Counted from the stretch's first letter, positions 36,462 through 47,143 are shown. The stretch: DNA of 64,000 nucleotides from Cellulomonas sp. HZM (GCF_000708885.1 NZ_JEOE01000016.1:16037-80036); one strand, 5' to 3'. Numbers and translations are program-made. Notes: generated by a model not told the origin, from the letters alone.

Positions 36462-37055
36462 GTGCCCAAGGTCACCGACGAGTACCGCGCCGCCCGACGC
36501 GACGAGATCGCCGACGCCGCGCTGCGCGCCTTCCGGCGCACGGGCTTCCAGGCGACCTCGATGGCCGACATCATCAGCGAGTCCGGCCTGTCCGCGGGAG
36601 CCATCTACGGGCACTTCGCGAGCAAGAACGCGCTGGTCATGGCCGTCGCCGAACGGATCGTCGGCTCCCGCGTGGCCGACGTCGAACGGCTCGCCGCACT
36701 CGACCCCATGCCCCCGCCCCCGCGGGTCCCGCGCATGCTCGTCGAGGGGATGGTGCGCGACCTCGGGTCGACCGGCGTCATGCTGCAGCTGTGGGGCGAG
36801 GGCGTCACCGACCCCGAGCTGCGCACCCTGGCGGCGTCGGTGCTCGCCGAGCTGCGGCGCACGCTCGGCCGCTACGTGGCCCTGTGGCACGAGCGTGCGC
36901 ACGGCGCCACCGCGTCCGGGGCGCACGAGATCGGCGTCGCTCAGGCCCCGCTGCTCGTCTCGGCCGTGCAGGGGTACGTCATCCAGGCGACCCTCGTCGA
37001 GGACTTCGACGGCGACGCGTACCTCGACGCGCTCGAGCGGTACTTCCCGGCATGA
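36462..37055 (+). CDS. TetR/AcrR-family transcriptional regulator
   Basis: Regulator of 197 residues. The N-terminal helix-turn-helix runs over about residues 10-56 (RRDEIADAALRAFRRTGFQATSMADIISESGLSAGAIYGHFASKNALV), and the C-terminal ligand-binding domain is all-helical. The GTG at 36462 follows a TATGGT -10 by five bases. It is divergent from a membrane protein and probably represses both. Confidence 0.92.
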   Translation: MPKVTDEYRAARRDEIADAALRAFRRTGFQATSMADIISESGLSAGAIYGHFASKNALVMAVAERIVGSRVADVERLAALDPMPPPPRVPRMLVEGMVRDLGSTGVMLQLWGEGVTDPELRTLAASVLAELRRTLGRYVALWHERAHGATASGAHEIGVAQAPLLVSAVQGYVIQATLVEDFDGDAYLDALERYFPA

Positions 37056-37056
37056 C

Positions 37057-37090
37057 GACGCCCGGCGACCCGTCCGGGTCGCCGGGCGTC
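37057..37090. terminator. Bidirectional terminator between tetR and gatB
   Basis: GACGCCCGGCGACCC and its complement form a perfect 15-bp stem with a four-base loop. It begins right after the TetR stop and ends a few bases from the gatB stop. Confidence 0.85.
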
Positions 37091-37097
37091 GGACGGA

Positions 37098-38603
37098 TCA
37101 GCCCTGGACGCGCTCGAGCACGAGCTCGCGCACGCGCCCGGCGTCCGCCTGGCCGCGCGTCGCCTTCATGACTGCGCCGATGATCGCGCCCACCGGGCCG
37201 AGGTTGCCGGACCGGATCTTGTCCGCGACGTCGGGCTGGGCCGCGAGCGCCTCGTCGATCGCCGCGAGCAGCGGACCGTCGTCGGACACGACCTCCAGCC
37301 CACGCGCCACGACGACCGACTCCGGGTCGCCCTCGCCCGCGAGCACGCCCTCGAGCACCTGACGAGCGAGCTTGTCGTTGATCCGCCCGGAGTCGACGAG
37401 CCCCTGCAGCGCCCCGATCTGCGCGGGCGTGATCGGCAGCTCGGCGAGCTCGACGTCCTGCTGCTTCGCGGTGCGGGCGAGCTCGCCCATCCACCACTTG
37501 CGGGCCGCCGCCGGCGACGCCCCCGCGGCGACCGTCGCCTCGATGAGCTCGACCGCGCCCGCGTTGACGACGTCGCGCATCTCGGCGTCCGCGTAGCCCC
37601 ACTCGCCCTGCAGCCGACGACGACGCGCGGCCGGCAGCTCGGGCAGCGCGGCCCGGATGCCCTCGACCCACGCGCGGTCCGGCACGATCGGGACGAGGTC
37701 CGGCTCGGGGAAGTACCGGTAGTCCTCGGCGTCCGACTTCACGCGGCCCGACGTCGTGATGCCCGTGTCCTCGTGCCAGTGCCGCGTCTCCTGCACGACC
37801 GACGCACCCGCGTCGAGCACCGCCGCCTGGCGCGAGACCTCGTAGCGGACCGCGCGCTCGATCGAGCGGAACGAGTTGACGTTCTTCGTCTCGGTACGCG
37901 TCCCGAGCGGGGAGTCGGGCGTCGCGCGCAGCGACACGTTGACGTCCGCGCGCACGTTGCCGCGCTCCATGCGGGCCTCGGACACCTCGAGCGCCCGGAA
38001 GATGTCCCGCAGCGTCTGGACGTACGCCCGCGCGACCTCGGGGGCCCGCTCGCCCGCCCCGACGATCGGCTTCGTGACGATCTCCACCAGGGGGATGCCC
38101 GCCCGGTTGTAGTCGACGAGCGAGTACTCGGCGCCGTGGATGCGACCCGTCGCGCCGCCGACGTGCGTGTTCTTGCCGGCGTCCTCCTCCATGTGCGCGC
38201 GCTCGATCTCGACGCGGAACACCGTGCCGTCCTCGAGCTCCACGTCGAGGAAGCCCTCGTACGCGATCGGCTCGTCGTACTGCGACGTCTGGAAGTTCTT
38301 CGGCACGTCCGGGTAGAAGTAGTTCTTGCGCGCGAACCGGCAGCTCTCGGCGATCGAGCACCCGAGCGCCAGCCCGATGCGCACCGCGTACTCCACGGCG
38401 GTGCCGTTCACGGCCGGCAGCGCGCCCGGCAGCCCGAGCGACACCGGGGTGACCTCGGTGTTGGGCTCGGCGCCGAACGACACGGGCGCGCCGTCGAACA
38501 TCTTGGTGCGCGTGCCGAGCTCGACGTGCACCTCGATGCCGATCACGGGGTCGAACCGGGCGATCGCCTCGTCATAGTCGACCAGGTCCACCTGCGTGCT
38601 CAT
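37098..38603 (-). CDS. gatB: Asp-tRNA(Asn)/Glu-tRNA(Gln) amidotransferase subunit B
   Basis: Phosphorylates and amidates Glu-tRNA(Gln) or Asp-tRNA(Asn) with ammonia from GatA. The 501 residues contain the catalytic cradle ([70 protein letters not shown]) and the C-terminal YqeY-like tRNA-binding domain (KWWMGELAR to [25 protein letters not shown]). The ATG overlaps the gatA stop by four bases. It is last in gatCAB. Confidence 0.97.
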   Translation of the reverse strand: MSTQVDLVDYDEAIARFDPVIGIEVHVELGTRTKMFDGAPVSFGAEPNTEVTPVSLGLPGALPAVNGTAVEYAVRIGLALGCSIAESCRFARKNYFYPDVPKNFQTSQYDEPIAYEGFLDVELEDGTVFRVEIERAHMEEDAGKNTHVGGATGRIHGAEYSLVDYNRAGIPLVEIVTKPIVGAGERAPEVARAYVQTLRDIFRALEVSEARMERGNVRADVNVSLRATPDSPLGTRTETKNVNSFRSIERAVRYEVSRQAAVLDAGASVVQETRHWHEDTGITTSGRVKSDAEDYRYFPEPDLVPIVPDRAWVEGIRAALPELPAARRRRLQGEWGYADAEMRDVVNAGAVELIEATVAAGASPAAARKWWMGELARTAKQQDVELAELPITPAQIGALQGLVDSGRINDKLARQVLEGVLAGEGDPESVVVARGLEVVSDDGPLLAAIDEALAAQPDVADKIRSGNLGPVGAIIGAVMKATRGQADAGRVRELVLERVQG

Positions 38604-40108
38604 CGGGTCTCCAGCTCCGGGGCCTGGGCCAGCAGCGGCCCGCCCCACGTGTTCTCCAGCATCGCCTCGAGCGCGGCGCCCACCCGGTACAGGCGGTCGT
38701 CCGCCTTCGCGGGCGCGAGCACCTGGAAACCGACGGGCAGGCCGTCGTCGGACAGCCCGGCGGGTAGCGACAGGCCGGGGACGCCCGCGAGGTTGGCGGG
38801 GATCGTCGCGACGTCGTTGAGGTACATCGCGAGCGGGTCGTCGAGCTTCTCGCCCAGCTTGAACGCGGTCGTCGGCGCCGTGGGCGAGACGAGCACGTCT
38901 GCCTGCGCGAACGCGGCGTCGAAGTCGCGCTGGATGAGCGTGCGGACCTTCTGCGCGCTGCCGTAGTAGGCGTCGTAGTAGCCCGCGGACAACGCGTACG
39001 TGCCGAGGATGACGCGGCGCTTGACCTCGTCGCCGAAGCCCTGGCCGCGCGTCGCGGCCATGACGCGCTCGGCGGTCGGGTTGTCCTCGGGGACGACGCG
39101 CAGGCCGAAGCGCATGCCGTCGAACTTCGCGAGGTTGCTCGACGCCTCCGCGGGGAGGATCAGGTAGTACGCCGCGAGCGCGTACGTGAAGTGCGGGCAG
39201 GAGACCTCGACGATCTCGGCGCCCGCGCCGCGCAGCAGCTCGAGCGACTCCTCGAACCGGGCCAGGACGCCGGGCTGGTACCCCTCGCCCTGCAGCTCGG
39301 TGATGACGCCGACGCGCACCCCGGACAGGCCGGCCGTCGCGCCCCGGCGGGCCGCAGCGACGAGCGCCGGCAGCGGCTCGGCGATCGACGTCGAGTCGCG
39401 CGGGTCGTGGCCGCCGATGAGCTCGTGCAGCAGCGCGCTGTCGAGCACCGTGCGCGTCACGGGGCCGGCCTGGTCGAGCGACGACGCGAGCGCGATGAGC
39501 CCGTAGCGCGAGACCGAGCCGTAGGTGGGCTTGACCCCGACCGTGCCGGTGACGGCCGCGGGCTGGCGGATCGAGCCGCCCGTGTCGGTGCCGATCGCGA
39601 GCGGCGCCTCGTACGCGCCCACGGCCGCGGCCGAGCCGCCGCCCGAGCCGCCGGGGATCCGGTCGAGGTCCCACGGGTTGTGCGTGTTGCCGTACGCGGA
39701 GTGCTCGGTCGACGAGCCCATCGCGAACTCGTCCATGTTCGTCTTGCCGAGGATCGGCAGCCCGGCGGCCTTGATCTTCTCGACGAGCGTCGCGTCGTAC
39801 GGCGGCACCCAGCCCTCGAGGATGCGCGAGCCCGCGGTCGTCGGCAGGCCGCGCGTCACGACGACGTCCTTGACCGCGATCGGGACGCCCGCGAGCGCGT
39901 GCAGCTGCTCGCCGCGTGCGCGCCGCTCGTCGACGTCGCGCGCCGTGGCGAGCGCCTCGTCGGTGCTGACGTGCAGGAACGCGTGCACCGCGTGGTCCAC
40001 GGCACCGATGCGGTCCAGGTGCGCCTGCGTGGCCTCGACGCTCGACACCTCGCCCGCGGCGAGGCTCTCGGCGAGCGCTGCGGCGGTGAGACAGGTCAGG
40101 TCGCTCAT
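38600..40108 (-). CDS. gatA: Asp-tRNA(Asn)/Glu-tRNA(Gln) amidotransferase subunit A
   Basis: Amidase-signature glutaminase of 502 residues that releases ammonia for GatB. The Ser-cisSer-Lys triad is present: lysine in [10 protein letters not shown], the two serines in the [12 protein letters not shown] and [12 protein letters not shown] segments. It is followed by [28 protein letters not shown]. It overlaps gatB and gatC by four bases each, indicating translational coupling. Confidence 0.97.
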   Translation of the reverse strand: MSDLTCLTAAALAESLAAGEVSSVEATQAHLDRIGAVDHAVHAFLHVSTDEALATARDVDERRARGEQLHALAGVPIAVKDVVVTRGLPTTAGSRILEGWVPPYDATLVEKIKAAGLPILGKTNMDEFAMGSSTEHSAYGNTHNPWDLDRIPGGSGGGSAAAVGAYEAPLAIGTDTGGSIRQPAAVTGTVGVKPTYGSVSRYGLIALASSLDQAGPVTRTVLDSALLHELIGGHDPRDSTSIAEPLPALVAAARRGATAGLSGVRVGVITELQGEGYQPGVLARFEESLELLRGAGAEIVEVSCPHFTYALAAYYLILPAEASSNLAKFDGMRFGLRVVPEDNPTAERVMAATRGQGFGDEVKRRVILGTYALSAGYYDAYYGSAQKVRTLIQRDFDAAFAQADVLVSPTAPTTAFKLGEKLDDPLAMYLNDVATIPANLAGVPGLSLPAGLSDDGLPVGFQVLAPAKADDRLYRVGAALEAMLENTWGGPLLAQAPELETR

Positions 40109-40404
40109 GCGTCCTCCCCCAGGATCTGCGGCACGAGGAACTTGCCGTCCTGGGCCGCGGGCGCGGCCGCGAGCACCTCGTCGCGGTCCACGGGGGCCAC
40201 CGGCTCGTCGGTGCGGAACACGTTGGTCAGCGGCAGGGGGTGGCTGGTGGCCGGCACGTCCGGCGTGGCGATCTCGCTCACGCGCGCGACCGACTCGACG
40301 ATGACGTCGAGCTCGCCCGCGAGGCGGTCCAGCTCCGCGGGCGTCAGGTCGATCCGGGCCAGCCCCGCCACGCGCGCGACCTCGTCGCGGGAGAGGGAGG
40401 ACAT
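40105..40404 (-). CDS. gatC: Asp-tRNA(Asn)/Glu-tRNA(Gln) amidotransferase subunit C
   Basis: Small 99-residue subunit that holds GatA and GatB together: [34 protein letters not shown] and the proline-rich [16 protein letters not shown] segment. Its ATG follows TAGACT by six bases, so the gatCAB transcript probably begins at the start codon. The presence of GatCAB implies that the organism lacks at least one of the Gln/Asn synthetases for tRNA. Confidence 0.95.
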   Translation of the reverse strand: MSSLSRDEVARVAGLARIDLTPAELDRLAGELDVIVESVARVSEIATPDVPATSHPLPLTNVFRTDEPVAPVDRDEVLAAAPAAQDGKFLVPQILGEDA

Positions 40405-40413
40405 GCGGCGAGT

Positions 40414-40848
40414 CTAGTGGGCGGGCGGTCGGGCCCGGTCGACGGCCGTGGCGACGAGCGAGAGCAGCGCATGGGCGTACGCGTCGTGGGCCGTGCCGGC
40501 CGAGAACACCTGCTCCGGCCGCCCCGGGAGCTCGACGAGCACCTGGTAGCTCCCGTCCGTCGAACGGGCCAGCGACCGGAACGTCCCGCCGAGCAGGTCG
40601 CGCAGCTGGTCCTCACGCGGGAGCCACAGCGCGTCCTCCTGCGCGACCGCGTCGAGGGCCCACTCCGTGGTGCCGTTGAATCCGAGCACGGTGCCGGTGT
40701 CGTACGCGTGCGCCTCGATCGTCATCTCGCTGATCGTGAAGACCTCGTCGTCCAGGCCGTCGACGAGCACCACGAACCGGTCTCCGGACGCCGGGTGCCA
40801 CCGCAGCCCGGCGTCACGCAGCAGCAGGGCGAGCTCTACCGAGATCAT
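40414..40848 (-). CDS. Conserved actinobacterial hypothetical protein
   Basis: Protein of 144 residues, soluble, with a pattern known from actinobacterial genomes: [68 protein letters not shown]. Such proteins are sometimes labelled pilus assembly CpaE, but no ATPase motif is present and I would not adopt that name. The ATG follows GATACT by six bases (leaderless). It sits directly upstream of gatCAB, in the same direction. Confidence 0.65.
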   Translation of the reverse strand: MISVELALLLRDAGLRWHPASGDRFVVLVDGLDDEVFTISEMTIEAHAYDTGTVLGFNGTTEWALDAVAQEDALWLPREDQLRDLLGGTFRSLARSTDGSYQVLVELPGRPEQVFSAGTAHDAYAHALLSLVATAVDRARPPAH

Positions 40849-40949
40849 CGGGCCAGTATCGGGCCGGTGTCAGCCCGGCGCCGGGCGCGCACCCCTCAGA
40901 ACGCGCCCGGCGCCCTCACCGGTCCGACTCTCCCCCGGACCTCGCCTCG

Positions 40950-40997
40950 CCCTGTCGTGAGCCCTGTCGTGAGCCCCGTCGTCAGCCCCGTCGTCAG
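40950..40997. repeat. Four tandem copies of a 12-base unit
   Basis: The unit CCCTGTCGTGAG is repeated exactly twice (40950, 40962) and then twice in the variant CCCCGTCGTCAG (40974, 40986). It lies in the 167-base gap downstream of the epimerase gene; nothing else was seen there. Confidence 0.85.
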
Positions 40998-41015
40998 CCC
41001 TTCGTCGGCCGCGGC

Positions 41016-42017
41016 TCAGCGCGCGCTGAACGCCGCGTCGAACGCCGCCGCCGGAGCGTCGAACGCCTTGCTGCGCACGAACTCGAGCGCCTCGGGTGCG
41101 CCGACGAGCCGGTCCATCCCGGCGTCCTCCCACTCGACCGAGATGGGCCCGTCGTACCCGATCTGGTTGAGCGCCCGGAACGCCGCCTCCCACGGCACGT
41201 CCCCGTGGCCCGTGGACACGAAGTCCCACCCGCGCCGCAGGTCGGCCCACGGCAGGTGCGACGAGAGCCGGCCGTTGCGGCCGTTGCCGAGCCGGACCTT
41301 CACGTCCTTGCAGTCCACGTGGTAGATCCGGTCGCGGAACTCGAGGATGAAGTCGACGGGGTCGAGCTGCTGCCAGATGAAGTGGCTCGGGTCCCAGTTG
41401 AGCCCGAACGCCTCGCGGTGGCCGATGGCCTCGAGGGCCGCGACCGTGGTCCAGTAGTCGTACGCGATCTCGCTCGGGTGCACCTCGTGCGCGAACCGGA
41501 CGCCGACCTCGTCGAACACGTCGAGGATCGGGTTCCACCGGTCCGCGAAGTCCTGGTAGCCGGCGGCGATCGCCTCGGCCGAGACCGGCGGGAACATCGC
41601 GACGTACTTCCAGATCGACGAGCCGGTGAACCCGACGACGGTCTGCACGCCGAGCCGCGCCGCGAGGCGCGCGGTGTGCTGCATCTCGAGCGCCGCGCGC
41701 TGCCGCACGCCCTCGGGGTCGCCGTCGCCCCACACCACGTCGGGCAGGATGTCGCGGTGCCGCTGGTCGATGGGGTCGTCGCACACGGCCTGGCCCTTGA
41801 GGTGGTTCGAGATCGCCCACACCTTCAGGCCGTGCCGCTCGAGGATCGCGAGCCGGTCCGCGACGTAGGTGTCGTCGTCCCAGCGCCACGGATCGAGGTG
41901 GTCGCCCCAGCACGCGATCTCCAGGCCGTCGTAGCCCCAGCCCGCCGCGAGGCGGCACACCTCCTCGAACGGCAGGTCGGCCCACTGGCCGGTGAACAGG
42001 GTCACGGGTCGGGTCAT
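41016..42017 (-). CDS. Sugar phosphate isomerase/epimerase (AP endonuclease 2 fold)
   Basis: TIM-barrel protein of 333 residues in the IolE/xylose isomerase-like superfamily. Visible metal-site segments are [37 protein letters not shown] and [12 protein letters not shown]. Relatives isomerise or epimerise sugars, inosose or 3-keto sugars. It is last in the operon and overlaps the dehydrogenase gene by four bases (ATGA), suggesting that it acts on the dehydrogenase product. The exact substrate is not evident. Confidence 0.88.
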   Translation of the reverse strand: MTRPVTLFTGQWADLPFEEVCRLAAGWGYDGLEIACWGDHLDPWRWDDDTYVADRLAILERHGLKVWAISNHLKGQAVCDDPIDQRHRDILPDVVWGDGDPEGVRQRAALEMQHTARLAARLGVQTVVGFTGSSIWKYVAMFPPVSAEAIAAGYQDFADRWNPILDVFDEVGVRFAHEVHPSEIAYDYWTTVAALEAIGHREAFGLNWDPSHFIWQQLDPVDFILEFRDRIYHVDCKDVKVRLGNGRNGRLSSHLPWADLRRGWDFVSTGHGDVPWEAAFRALNQIGYDGPISVEWEDAGMDRLVGAPEALEFVRSKAFDAPAAAFDAAFSAR

Positions 42018-43225
42018 GTCGGGTCCCCTCCTCGGGCGGGTGCTTCCGGCTGCGTCGTCGTCCAGGTCGAGCCTGCCGCGGCCGAGCGCTCGACGGCGTC
42101 CAGGACGCGCTGCACCTGCAGCCCGTCGGCGAAGGACGGCGTCGGCTGCGTGCCCGCGGCGATCGCCCCGACGAGGTCGACGACCTGGTGCGTGAACGCG
42201 TGCTCGTACCCGAGCCCGTGGCCCGCGGGCCACCAGGCGGCGACGTACGCGTGCTCGGGCTCGGTCACGACGATGCGCCGGAACCCCGCGGTCTCGGCCG
42301 GCTCCTGCGCGTCGAAGTAGTGCAGGACGTTCATGTCCTCGAAGTCGAACGCGAGCGAGCCGCGCGAGCCGTTGATCTCTAGGCGGATCGCGTTCTTGCG
42401 TCCGTAGGCGAACCGGGTCGCCTCGAACGACGCCAGCCCCCCGCCGGACATCCGGCCGAGGAAGAGCGCCGCGTCGTCGACGGTCACGGGCCCGGTGCGG
42501 CCCGACGACGACGTGCCCGAGAGCCCGGAGAACTGGTCCGCCACCGGGCGCTCGTGCACGAACGTCTCCAGCACCGCGCTCACGCCTGTGACCTGCTCGC
42601 CCGTGACGAACTGCGCGAGGTCGACCACGTGCGCGCCGATGTCCCCCAGCGCGCCCGAACCCGCCTTCTGCTTGTCGAGCCGCCACGACAGCGGAGCCGC
42701 GGGGTCGGCGATCCAGTCCTGCAGGTACTGCGCGCGCACGTGCCGCACGGTGCCGATGCGCCCCTGCTCGACGAGCGTGCGCGCGAGCTGGACCGCGGGG
42801 ACACGGCGGTAGGTGAAGCCGACCATCGCCAGACCCGACGACCGCGCGGCCGCCGCGGTCATCGCCTCGGCCTCCGCGACCGAGTTGGCGAGCGGCTTCT
42901 CGCACAGCACGTGCTTGCCGGCCGCGAGCGCGGCGATCGCGATCTCGGCGTGCGTGTCCCCGGGCGTGCACACGTCGACCAGGTCGACGTCGTCGCGCAG
43001 GACGAGCTGCTTCCAGTCGGTCGTCGCCTCGCGCCAGCCGAGCCGTGCGGCTGCCGCGGTCACGGCCTGCTCGTCACGTCCCGCGACGACCGTCATGTCG
43101 ACGTCGAGCGGGAGGTCGAAGAACCGGGGTGCGGTGCGCCACGCCTGCGAGTGCGCGACGCCCATGAAGGCGTACCCGACCATCCCCACGCCCAGGCGCG
43201 GGCGGTCGGTGGGTGCTGCTGCCAC
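42014..43225 (-). CDS. Gfo/Idh/MocA-family oxidoreductase
   Basis: NAD(P)-dependent sugar or inositol dehydrogenase of 403 residues. The Rossmann domain starts [18 protein letters not shown] (about residues 12-29); the family EKP motif is in [11 protein letters not shown]; the C-terminal alpha/beta domain includes [13 protein letters not shown] with the catalytic histidine. It is co-translated with the epimerase downstream and lies after the solute-binding protein gene, separated by a strong hairpin. Likely oxidises the imported sugar. Confidence 0.9.
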   Translation of the reverse strand: MAAAPTDRPRLGVGMVGYAFMGVAHSQAWRTAPRFFDLPLDVDMTVVAGRDEQAVTAAAARLGWREATTDWKQLVLRDDVDLVDVCTPGDTHAEIAIAALAAGKHVLCEKPLANSVAEAEAMTAAAARSSGLAMVGFTYRRVPAVQLARTLVEQGRIGTVRHVRAQYLQDWIADPAAPLSWRLDKQKAGSGALGDIGAHVVDLAQFVTGEQVTGVSAVLETFVHERPVADQFSGLSGTSSSGRTGPVTVDDAALFLGRMSGGGLASFEATRFAYGRKNAIRLEINGSRGSLAFDFEDMNVLHYFDAQEPAETAGFRRIVVTEPEHAYVAAWWPAGHGLGYEHAFTHQVVDLVGAIAAGTQPTPSFADGLQVQRVLDAVERSAAAGSTWTTTQPEAPARGGDPT

Positions 43226-43260
43226 GGGTCCCTCCTCACGGAACCGGTCGAGCGGGTGGA

Positions 43261-43304
43261 GGTCCGGGGCGGGCGGCCGGGCTGCCGCCGCCCGCCCCGG
43301 GACC
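43261..43304 (-). terminator. Strong hairpin between the binding-protein and dehydrogenase genes
   Basis: A GC-only stem of about 17-21 bp (GGTCC.GGGGCGGGCGGC with its complement) without a clear U-tract. In sugar operons such a structure after the binding-protein gene stabilises its message or partly terminates, so more binding protein than enzyme is made. Confidence 0.65.
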
Positions 43305-43326
43305 GACCCGGCTCAGGACGCGAACC

Positions 43327-44388
43327 TCAGGACGTGAAGGCGGTGGGCAGGTACTGGTCCACGTTGTCCTTGGTCACGACCGGTGCGAAGAGCTGGATCT
43401 TGCGCGGTACCTCGACCTCGACGAGGTCGCTCATCGCCTTGCCCTGCACCAGCAGCCGGGCGAGCCTGATGCCGTCGGCCGCCTGCGTGGAGGGGTAGAT
43501 GACGGTCGCCTTGAGCACCGTGTTGTCGGCCTTGATCGCCTCCATGACGTTCTTGGACCCGGCCCCGCCGACCATGAAGAACTCGTCGCGGCCCGCGTTC
43601 TCGATCGCCGCGAGCACGCCGACGCCCTGGTCGTCGTCGTGGTTCCAGATCGCGTCGAGCTTGGGTGCCGCCTGCAGCAGGCTGGCCGCCGCGGCCTCGC
43701 CGCCCTGGACCGTGAAGTCGGCCGCGACGCGGTTGGACACCTTCAGTCCGCACTTGCCGAGCGCGTCGGCGAAGCCCTTGCTGCGGTCCTGGGTCAGCGG
43801 CAGCGAGTCGATGCCCGCGATCTCGGCGACCTTGGCGTCGCTCTTGCCCCCCAGCTGCCCGCAGATGTACTGCCCGGCGCTGACACCCATGCCGTAGTTG
43901 TCACCGAGGATCGTCGTGCGGGCGGCGTTCGCGTCGGCGAACTCCCGGTCGACGTTGACGACCTTGATGCCGGCGTTCATCGCCTTCGTCGCGACCTCGG
44001 TGAGCGCCGCACCGTCGAAGGGCAGCAGCACGATCGCGTCGACCTTGTCGTTGATGAACTGCTCGATCTGGCTGATCTGGACGTTGACGTCGTTGGTGCC
44101 CTCGGCCTGCTTGAGCTCGACGTCGGGGTACTTCGCGGCCTCGGCGACGGCGGCCTTGGTGATCGCACCCATCCAGCCGTGGTCGGCAGCGGGAGCGGAG
44201 AAGCCGATGACGACCTTGTCGCCCGGGGCGTCGTTGTCGCTCGTGCCGCCGGGCTGGACGGCCTGCGTGCCGCCGCTCGTCGGGTCGGCCTCGGGGTCGT
44301 TGGACGTGCAGCCGGTGACGACGAGCGCGAGCGTTGCGGCGCCCGCGGCGGCGGCGAGCCACCGGCGGCGCAGCGGGAGTGCGGACAT
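43327..44388 (-). CDS. Sugar ABC transporter substrate-binding lipoprotein
   Basis: Lipoprotein of 353 residues: signal ending in a lipobox VVTGC (Cys27), a Ser/Thr/Asp-rich linker, then a ribose-binding-protein fold (VVIGFSAPAADHGWMGAITKAAVAEA, DVNVQISQIEQFINDKVDAIVLLPFDGAAL, KVVNVDREFAD, LDAIWNHDDDQGVGVLAAI). It delivers the sugar to the permease encoded just upstream. The substrate is not readable from the sequence. Confidence 0.93.
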   Translation of the reverse strand: MSALPLRRRWLAAAAGAATLALVVTGCTSNDPEADPTSGGTQAVQPGGTSDNDAPGDKVVIGFSAPAADHGWMGAITKAAVAEAAKYPDVELKQAEGTNDVNVQISQIEQFINDKVDAIVLLPFDGAALTEVATKAMNAGIKVVNVDREFADANAARTTILGDNYGMGVSAGQYICGQLGGKSDAKVAEIAGIDSLPLTQDRSKGFADALGKCGLKVSNRVAADFTVQGGEAAAASLLQAAPKLDAIWNHDDDQGVGVLAAIENAGRDEFFMVGGAGSKNVMEAIKADNTVLKATVIYPSTQAADGIRLARLLVQGKAMSDLVEVEVPRKIQLFAPVVTKDNVDQYLPTAFTS

Positions 44389-44456
44389 GACGATCCTCCT
44401 TGATCGGTCGTGCACGGGTGTTCGGTAGGGATGTGGCGTGCGCAGGTCTGGTCCCG

Positions 44457-45506
44457 TCAGGTGCCGGCGCGGGACCGCTCGGCGATGCGCTGCTGCAGCA
44501 GGACGGCGGCGACGATGATCACGCCCTTGGCCACCGCCTGCGCCGAGATGGACAGGTTGTTCTGCGTGAACACGTTGGTGAGCGTGGAGAAGATGAGCAC
44601 GCCCAGGACGGTGCCGACGATCGTGCCGCGGCCACCCGACAGGAGCGTGCCGCCCACGACCACCGCGGCGATCGCGTCGAGCTCGTAGTACATGCCGTTG
44701 GTCGAGCTGCCCGCGGTGGTGCGACCGAGCATCATCACGGCGCCGATGCCCGCGGTGAGCCCGGCCAGCGCGTACAGGTACATCGTGTGGCGGCGGACGT
44801 CGATGCCCGCGAGCCGCGCGGCCTCGGGGTTGCCGCCGACGGCGATCGTGCGCCGTCCGAACGTGGTGCGGTTGAGCACCACCCAGCCCGCGACGGCGAC
44901 GACGGCGAAGATCCACACGAGCATCGGCACACCGAGCACGTCGGCGCGGAAGAAGTCGAGGAAGCCCTGGACGCTCACCACCTGCGTCTGGCGGTTCGCG
45001 ATGATCTCGGCGAGGCCGCGCGCGGAGACCATCATCGCGAGCGTCGCGATGAACGCGACCACCTTCCCGTACGCGATGAGCACCCCGTTGACGAGCCCCG
45101 CGGCGACGCCGACGAGCAGCGCGCACCCGACCATGACGACCCAGTGGGTGTCCTTGGCCATCGTCTGCGTCGCGACGGTGCTGGCCCACACCGACGCGAG
45201 CCCGAGCACCGAGCCGACCGACAGGTCGATCCCGCCTCCGGTGATGACGAAGGTCATGCCGATGCTCAGCACCCCGATCACCGCGGCGAGCCGCAGGATC
45301 GTCAGGATGTTGCTCGTGCTGACGAACCGGTCCCCGGCCGTCGCGACGCCCACGGCGCACAGCAGCACGAGCGCGATGACGAGGCCGAGGTTGCGGCCCG
45401 TCGCACCGTGCAGCACACCGCGGCGCGCACCGGTGCGCGCCTCGTCCTCGACGCGCGCCGACTCGTCGGCCGCGGGCACCTGTGCCCTCACGTCCTGCTC
45501 GCTCAC
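44457..45506 (-). CDS. Ribose-type sugar ABC transporter permease
   Basis: Permease of 349 residues with about ten membrane segments. The RbsC-like features are GMTFVITGGGIDLSVGSVLGL, NRTTFGRRTIAVGGNPEAARLAGI (coupling loop) and GTLLSGGRGTIVGTVLGVLI. A hydrophilic tail of about 35 residues precedes the first segment. The GTG start overlaps the ATPase stop by four bases. Confidence 0.93.
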   Translation of the reverse strand: MSEQDVRAQVPAADESARVEDEARTGARRGVLHGATGRNLGLVIALVLLCAVGVATAGDRFVSTSNILTILRLAAVIGVLSIGMTFVITGGGIDLSVGSVLGLASVWASTVATQTMAKDTHWVVMVGCALLVGVAAGLVNGVLIAYGKVVAFIATLAMMVSARGLAEIIANRQTQVVSVQGFLDFFRADVLGVPMLVWIFAVVAVAGWVVLNRTTFGRRTIAVGGNPEAARLAGIDVRRHTMYLYALAGLTAGIGAVMMLGRTTAGSSTNGMYYELDAIAAVVVGGTLLSGGRGTIVGTVLGVLIFSTLTNVFTQNNLSISAQAVAKGVIIVAAVLLQQRIAERSRAGT

Positions 45507-47029
45507 GCGGCACTCCCCTCCATGACCAGGTCGAGCACGCGGTGCTCGTCGATCTGCGACGCCGGCCCCTCGTGGACCACGCGCCCCTCGGACACGACGA
45601 GGACGCGGTCGGCCAGGCCGAGCACCTCCTCGATCTCGCTCGACACGACGACGACCGCCACCCCGCTCGCGGCCAGGCGCGCGACCAGCGCGTAGATCTC
45701 GGCGCGGGCACCGACGTCGACGCCGCGCGTGGGCTCGTCGAGCAGCAGCACGCGGCACCCGTGCACCAGCCATCGCGCGAGCAGGACCTTCTGCTGGTTG
45801 CCGCCGGAGAGCGTGCGGGCCGCGCGGCCCGGGTCGGCCGGGCGCACATCGAGGGCCTGGACCTGCTCGTCGGCGACGCGCCGCTCGGCGGGCTCGTCGA
45901 GGAAGCCGGCCGTGGCCGTGCGGGCGAACGTCGAGAGCGTGATGTTGCGGTAGACGGGCTCGTCGAGAAGCAGGCCCTGGCTCTTGCGCTCCTCGGGGCA
46001 CAGCCCGATGCCGGCACGCACCGCCGCACCGACCGAGCCCGCCCGCAGCTCCGTCCCGTCCACGCTCACGGTCCCGGCGCTCGCGCGTCGGGCACCGAAC
46101 ACGGTCTCGAGGATCTCCGAGCGGCCGGAGCCGACGAGGCCCGCGAGGCCGACGACCTCCCCCGCGCGCACGTCGAAGGAGACGCCCTCGAACGCGCCAC
46201 GCAGCGCGAGACCCTCGACGTGCAGGACCGTCGCGGCGTCGTCGGCGACCGGTGGGCGTCGCGGGATCGCGTACTCGACGCTGCGGCCCGTCATGAGGCG
46301 GATGAGCTCGTCGGTGCTCGTCGTGGCGACCGGAAGGCCCGAGGCGACCGTGCGGCCGTCCTTGAGCACCGTGATCCGGTCGCCGATCTGGCGGATCTCC
46401 TCGAGCCGGTGCGAGATGTAGACGACCGCGACGCCCTGCGCGGTGAGGTCGCGCACCACCCGGAACAGGTTGGCGACCTCCTCGGCGTCGAGCACCGCGG
46501 ACGGCTCGTCCATGACGATGACCCGTGCGTCGTGCGAGAGGGCACGCGCCATGCTCACGACCTGCTTGCCCGCGGCGGACAGGCGGCCCACCTCGCGGTG
46601 CGGCGAGAGGTCCGCGTGCCCGAGCCGTGCGAGCAGCGACCGTGTGCGCGCGGTCGCGGCGCGGCGCTGGGAGAACCCCCCGCTCGCGAGCTCGTGGCCG
46701 AGGAACACGTTCTCGGCGACCGACAGGCCGTCCACGACGTCGAGTTCCTGGTACATGGTCGCGACCCCGAGCCGGAGCGCCTGGACCGGGCCGCCGATGC
46801 GCACGGGTGCACCGTCGAGCAGGATCTCGCCCTCGTCGGGCTGGTGCGCCCCCGCGAGCACCTTGATGAGCGTGGACTTGCCCGCGCCGTTCTGCCCGAG
46901 CAGGCAGTGCACCTCGCCGGCGCGGATCTCGAGGTCCACGCCGTCGAGTGCACGCGCACCGGGGAACTGCTTGACGATGCCGCGCATCGTCAGGAGCACG
47001 CCGGCTGCTGTGGGGTCCTCGTCGACCAT
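45503..47029 (-). CDS. Sugar ABC transporter ATPase (RbsA/MglA type)
   Basis: Protein of 508 residues with two ABC domains. The first has Walker A GQNGAGKST, signature LSAAGKQVVSMARAL and Walker B VIVMDEPSAVLD. The second has a degenerate Walker A GLVGSGRSE, signature LSGGNQQKVLLARW and VLLLDEPTRGVDV, as in RbsA and MglA. It is first in the operon. The ATG at 47029 lies six bases after the -10 element TAGTTT. Confidence 0.95.
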   Translation of the reverse strand: MVDEDPTAAGVLLTMRGIVKQFPGARALDGVDLEIRAGEVHCLLGQNGAGKSTLIKVLAGAHQPDEGEILLDGAPVRIGGPVQALRLGVATMYQELDVVDGLSVAENVFLGHELASGGFSQRRAATARTRSLLARLGHADLSPHREVGRLSAAGKQVVSMARALSHDARVIVMDEPSAVLDAEEVANLFRVVRDLTAQGVAVVYISHRLEEIRQIGDRITVLKDGRTVASGLPVATTSTDELIRLMTGRSVEYAIPRRPPVADDAATVLHVEGLALRGAFEGVSFDVRAGEVVGLAGLVGSGRSEILETVFGARRASAGTVSVDGTELRAGSVGAAVRAGIGLCPEERKSQGLLLDEPVYRNITLSTFARTATAGFLDEPAERRVADEQVQALDVRPADPGRAARTLSGGNQQKVLLARWLVHGCRVLLLDEPTRGVDVGARAEIYALVARLAASGVAVVVVSSEIEEVLGLADRVLVVSEGRVVHEGPASQIDEHRVLDLVMEGSAA

Positions 47030-47035
47030 GTGACG

Positions 47036-47064
47036 AAACTAGGGGGACTTCTGTCGCGCGTCAA
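47036..47064 (-). promoter_or_regulatory. Promoter of the sugar ABC operon
   Basis: TTGACG (47064-47059) and TAGTTT (47041-47036) are exactly 17 bases apart, and the ATPase ATG follows by six bases, so the transcript should be leaderless. The AT-rich stretch beyond the -35 (AGACAACTTTTGC, 47079-47066) contains GTT-N4-AAC half-sites and is a candidate ROK operator serving both directions. Confidence 0.65.
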
Positions 47065-47143
47065 GCAAAAGTTGTCTAACCTCGACCAGAGCCGCTGCGG
47101 GGTGCGGTCATAAGTCGCCGAGCGAGAGTGGTTCACTGTGCGC

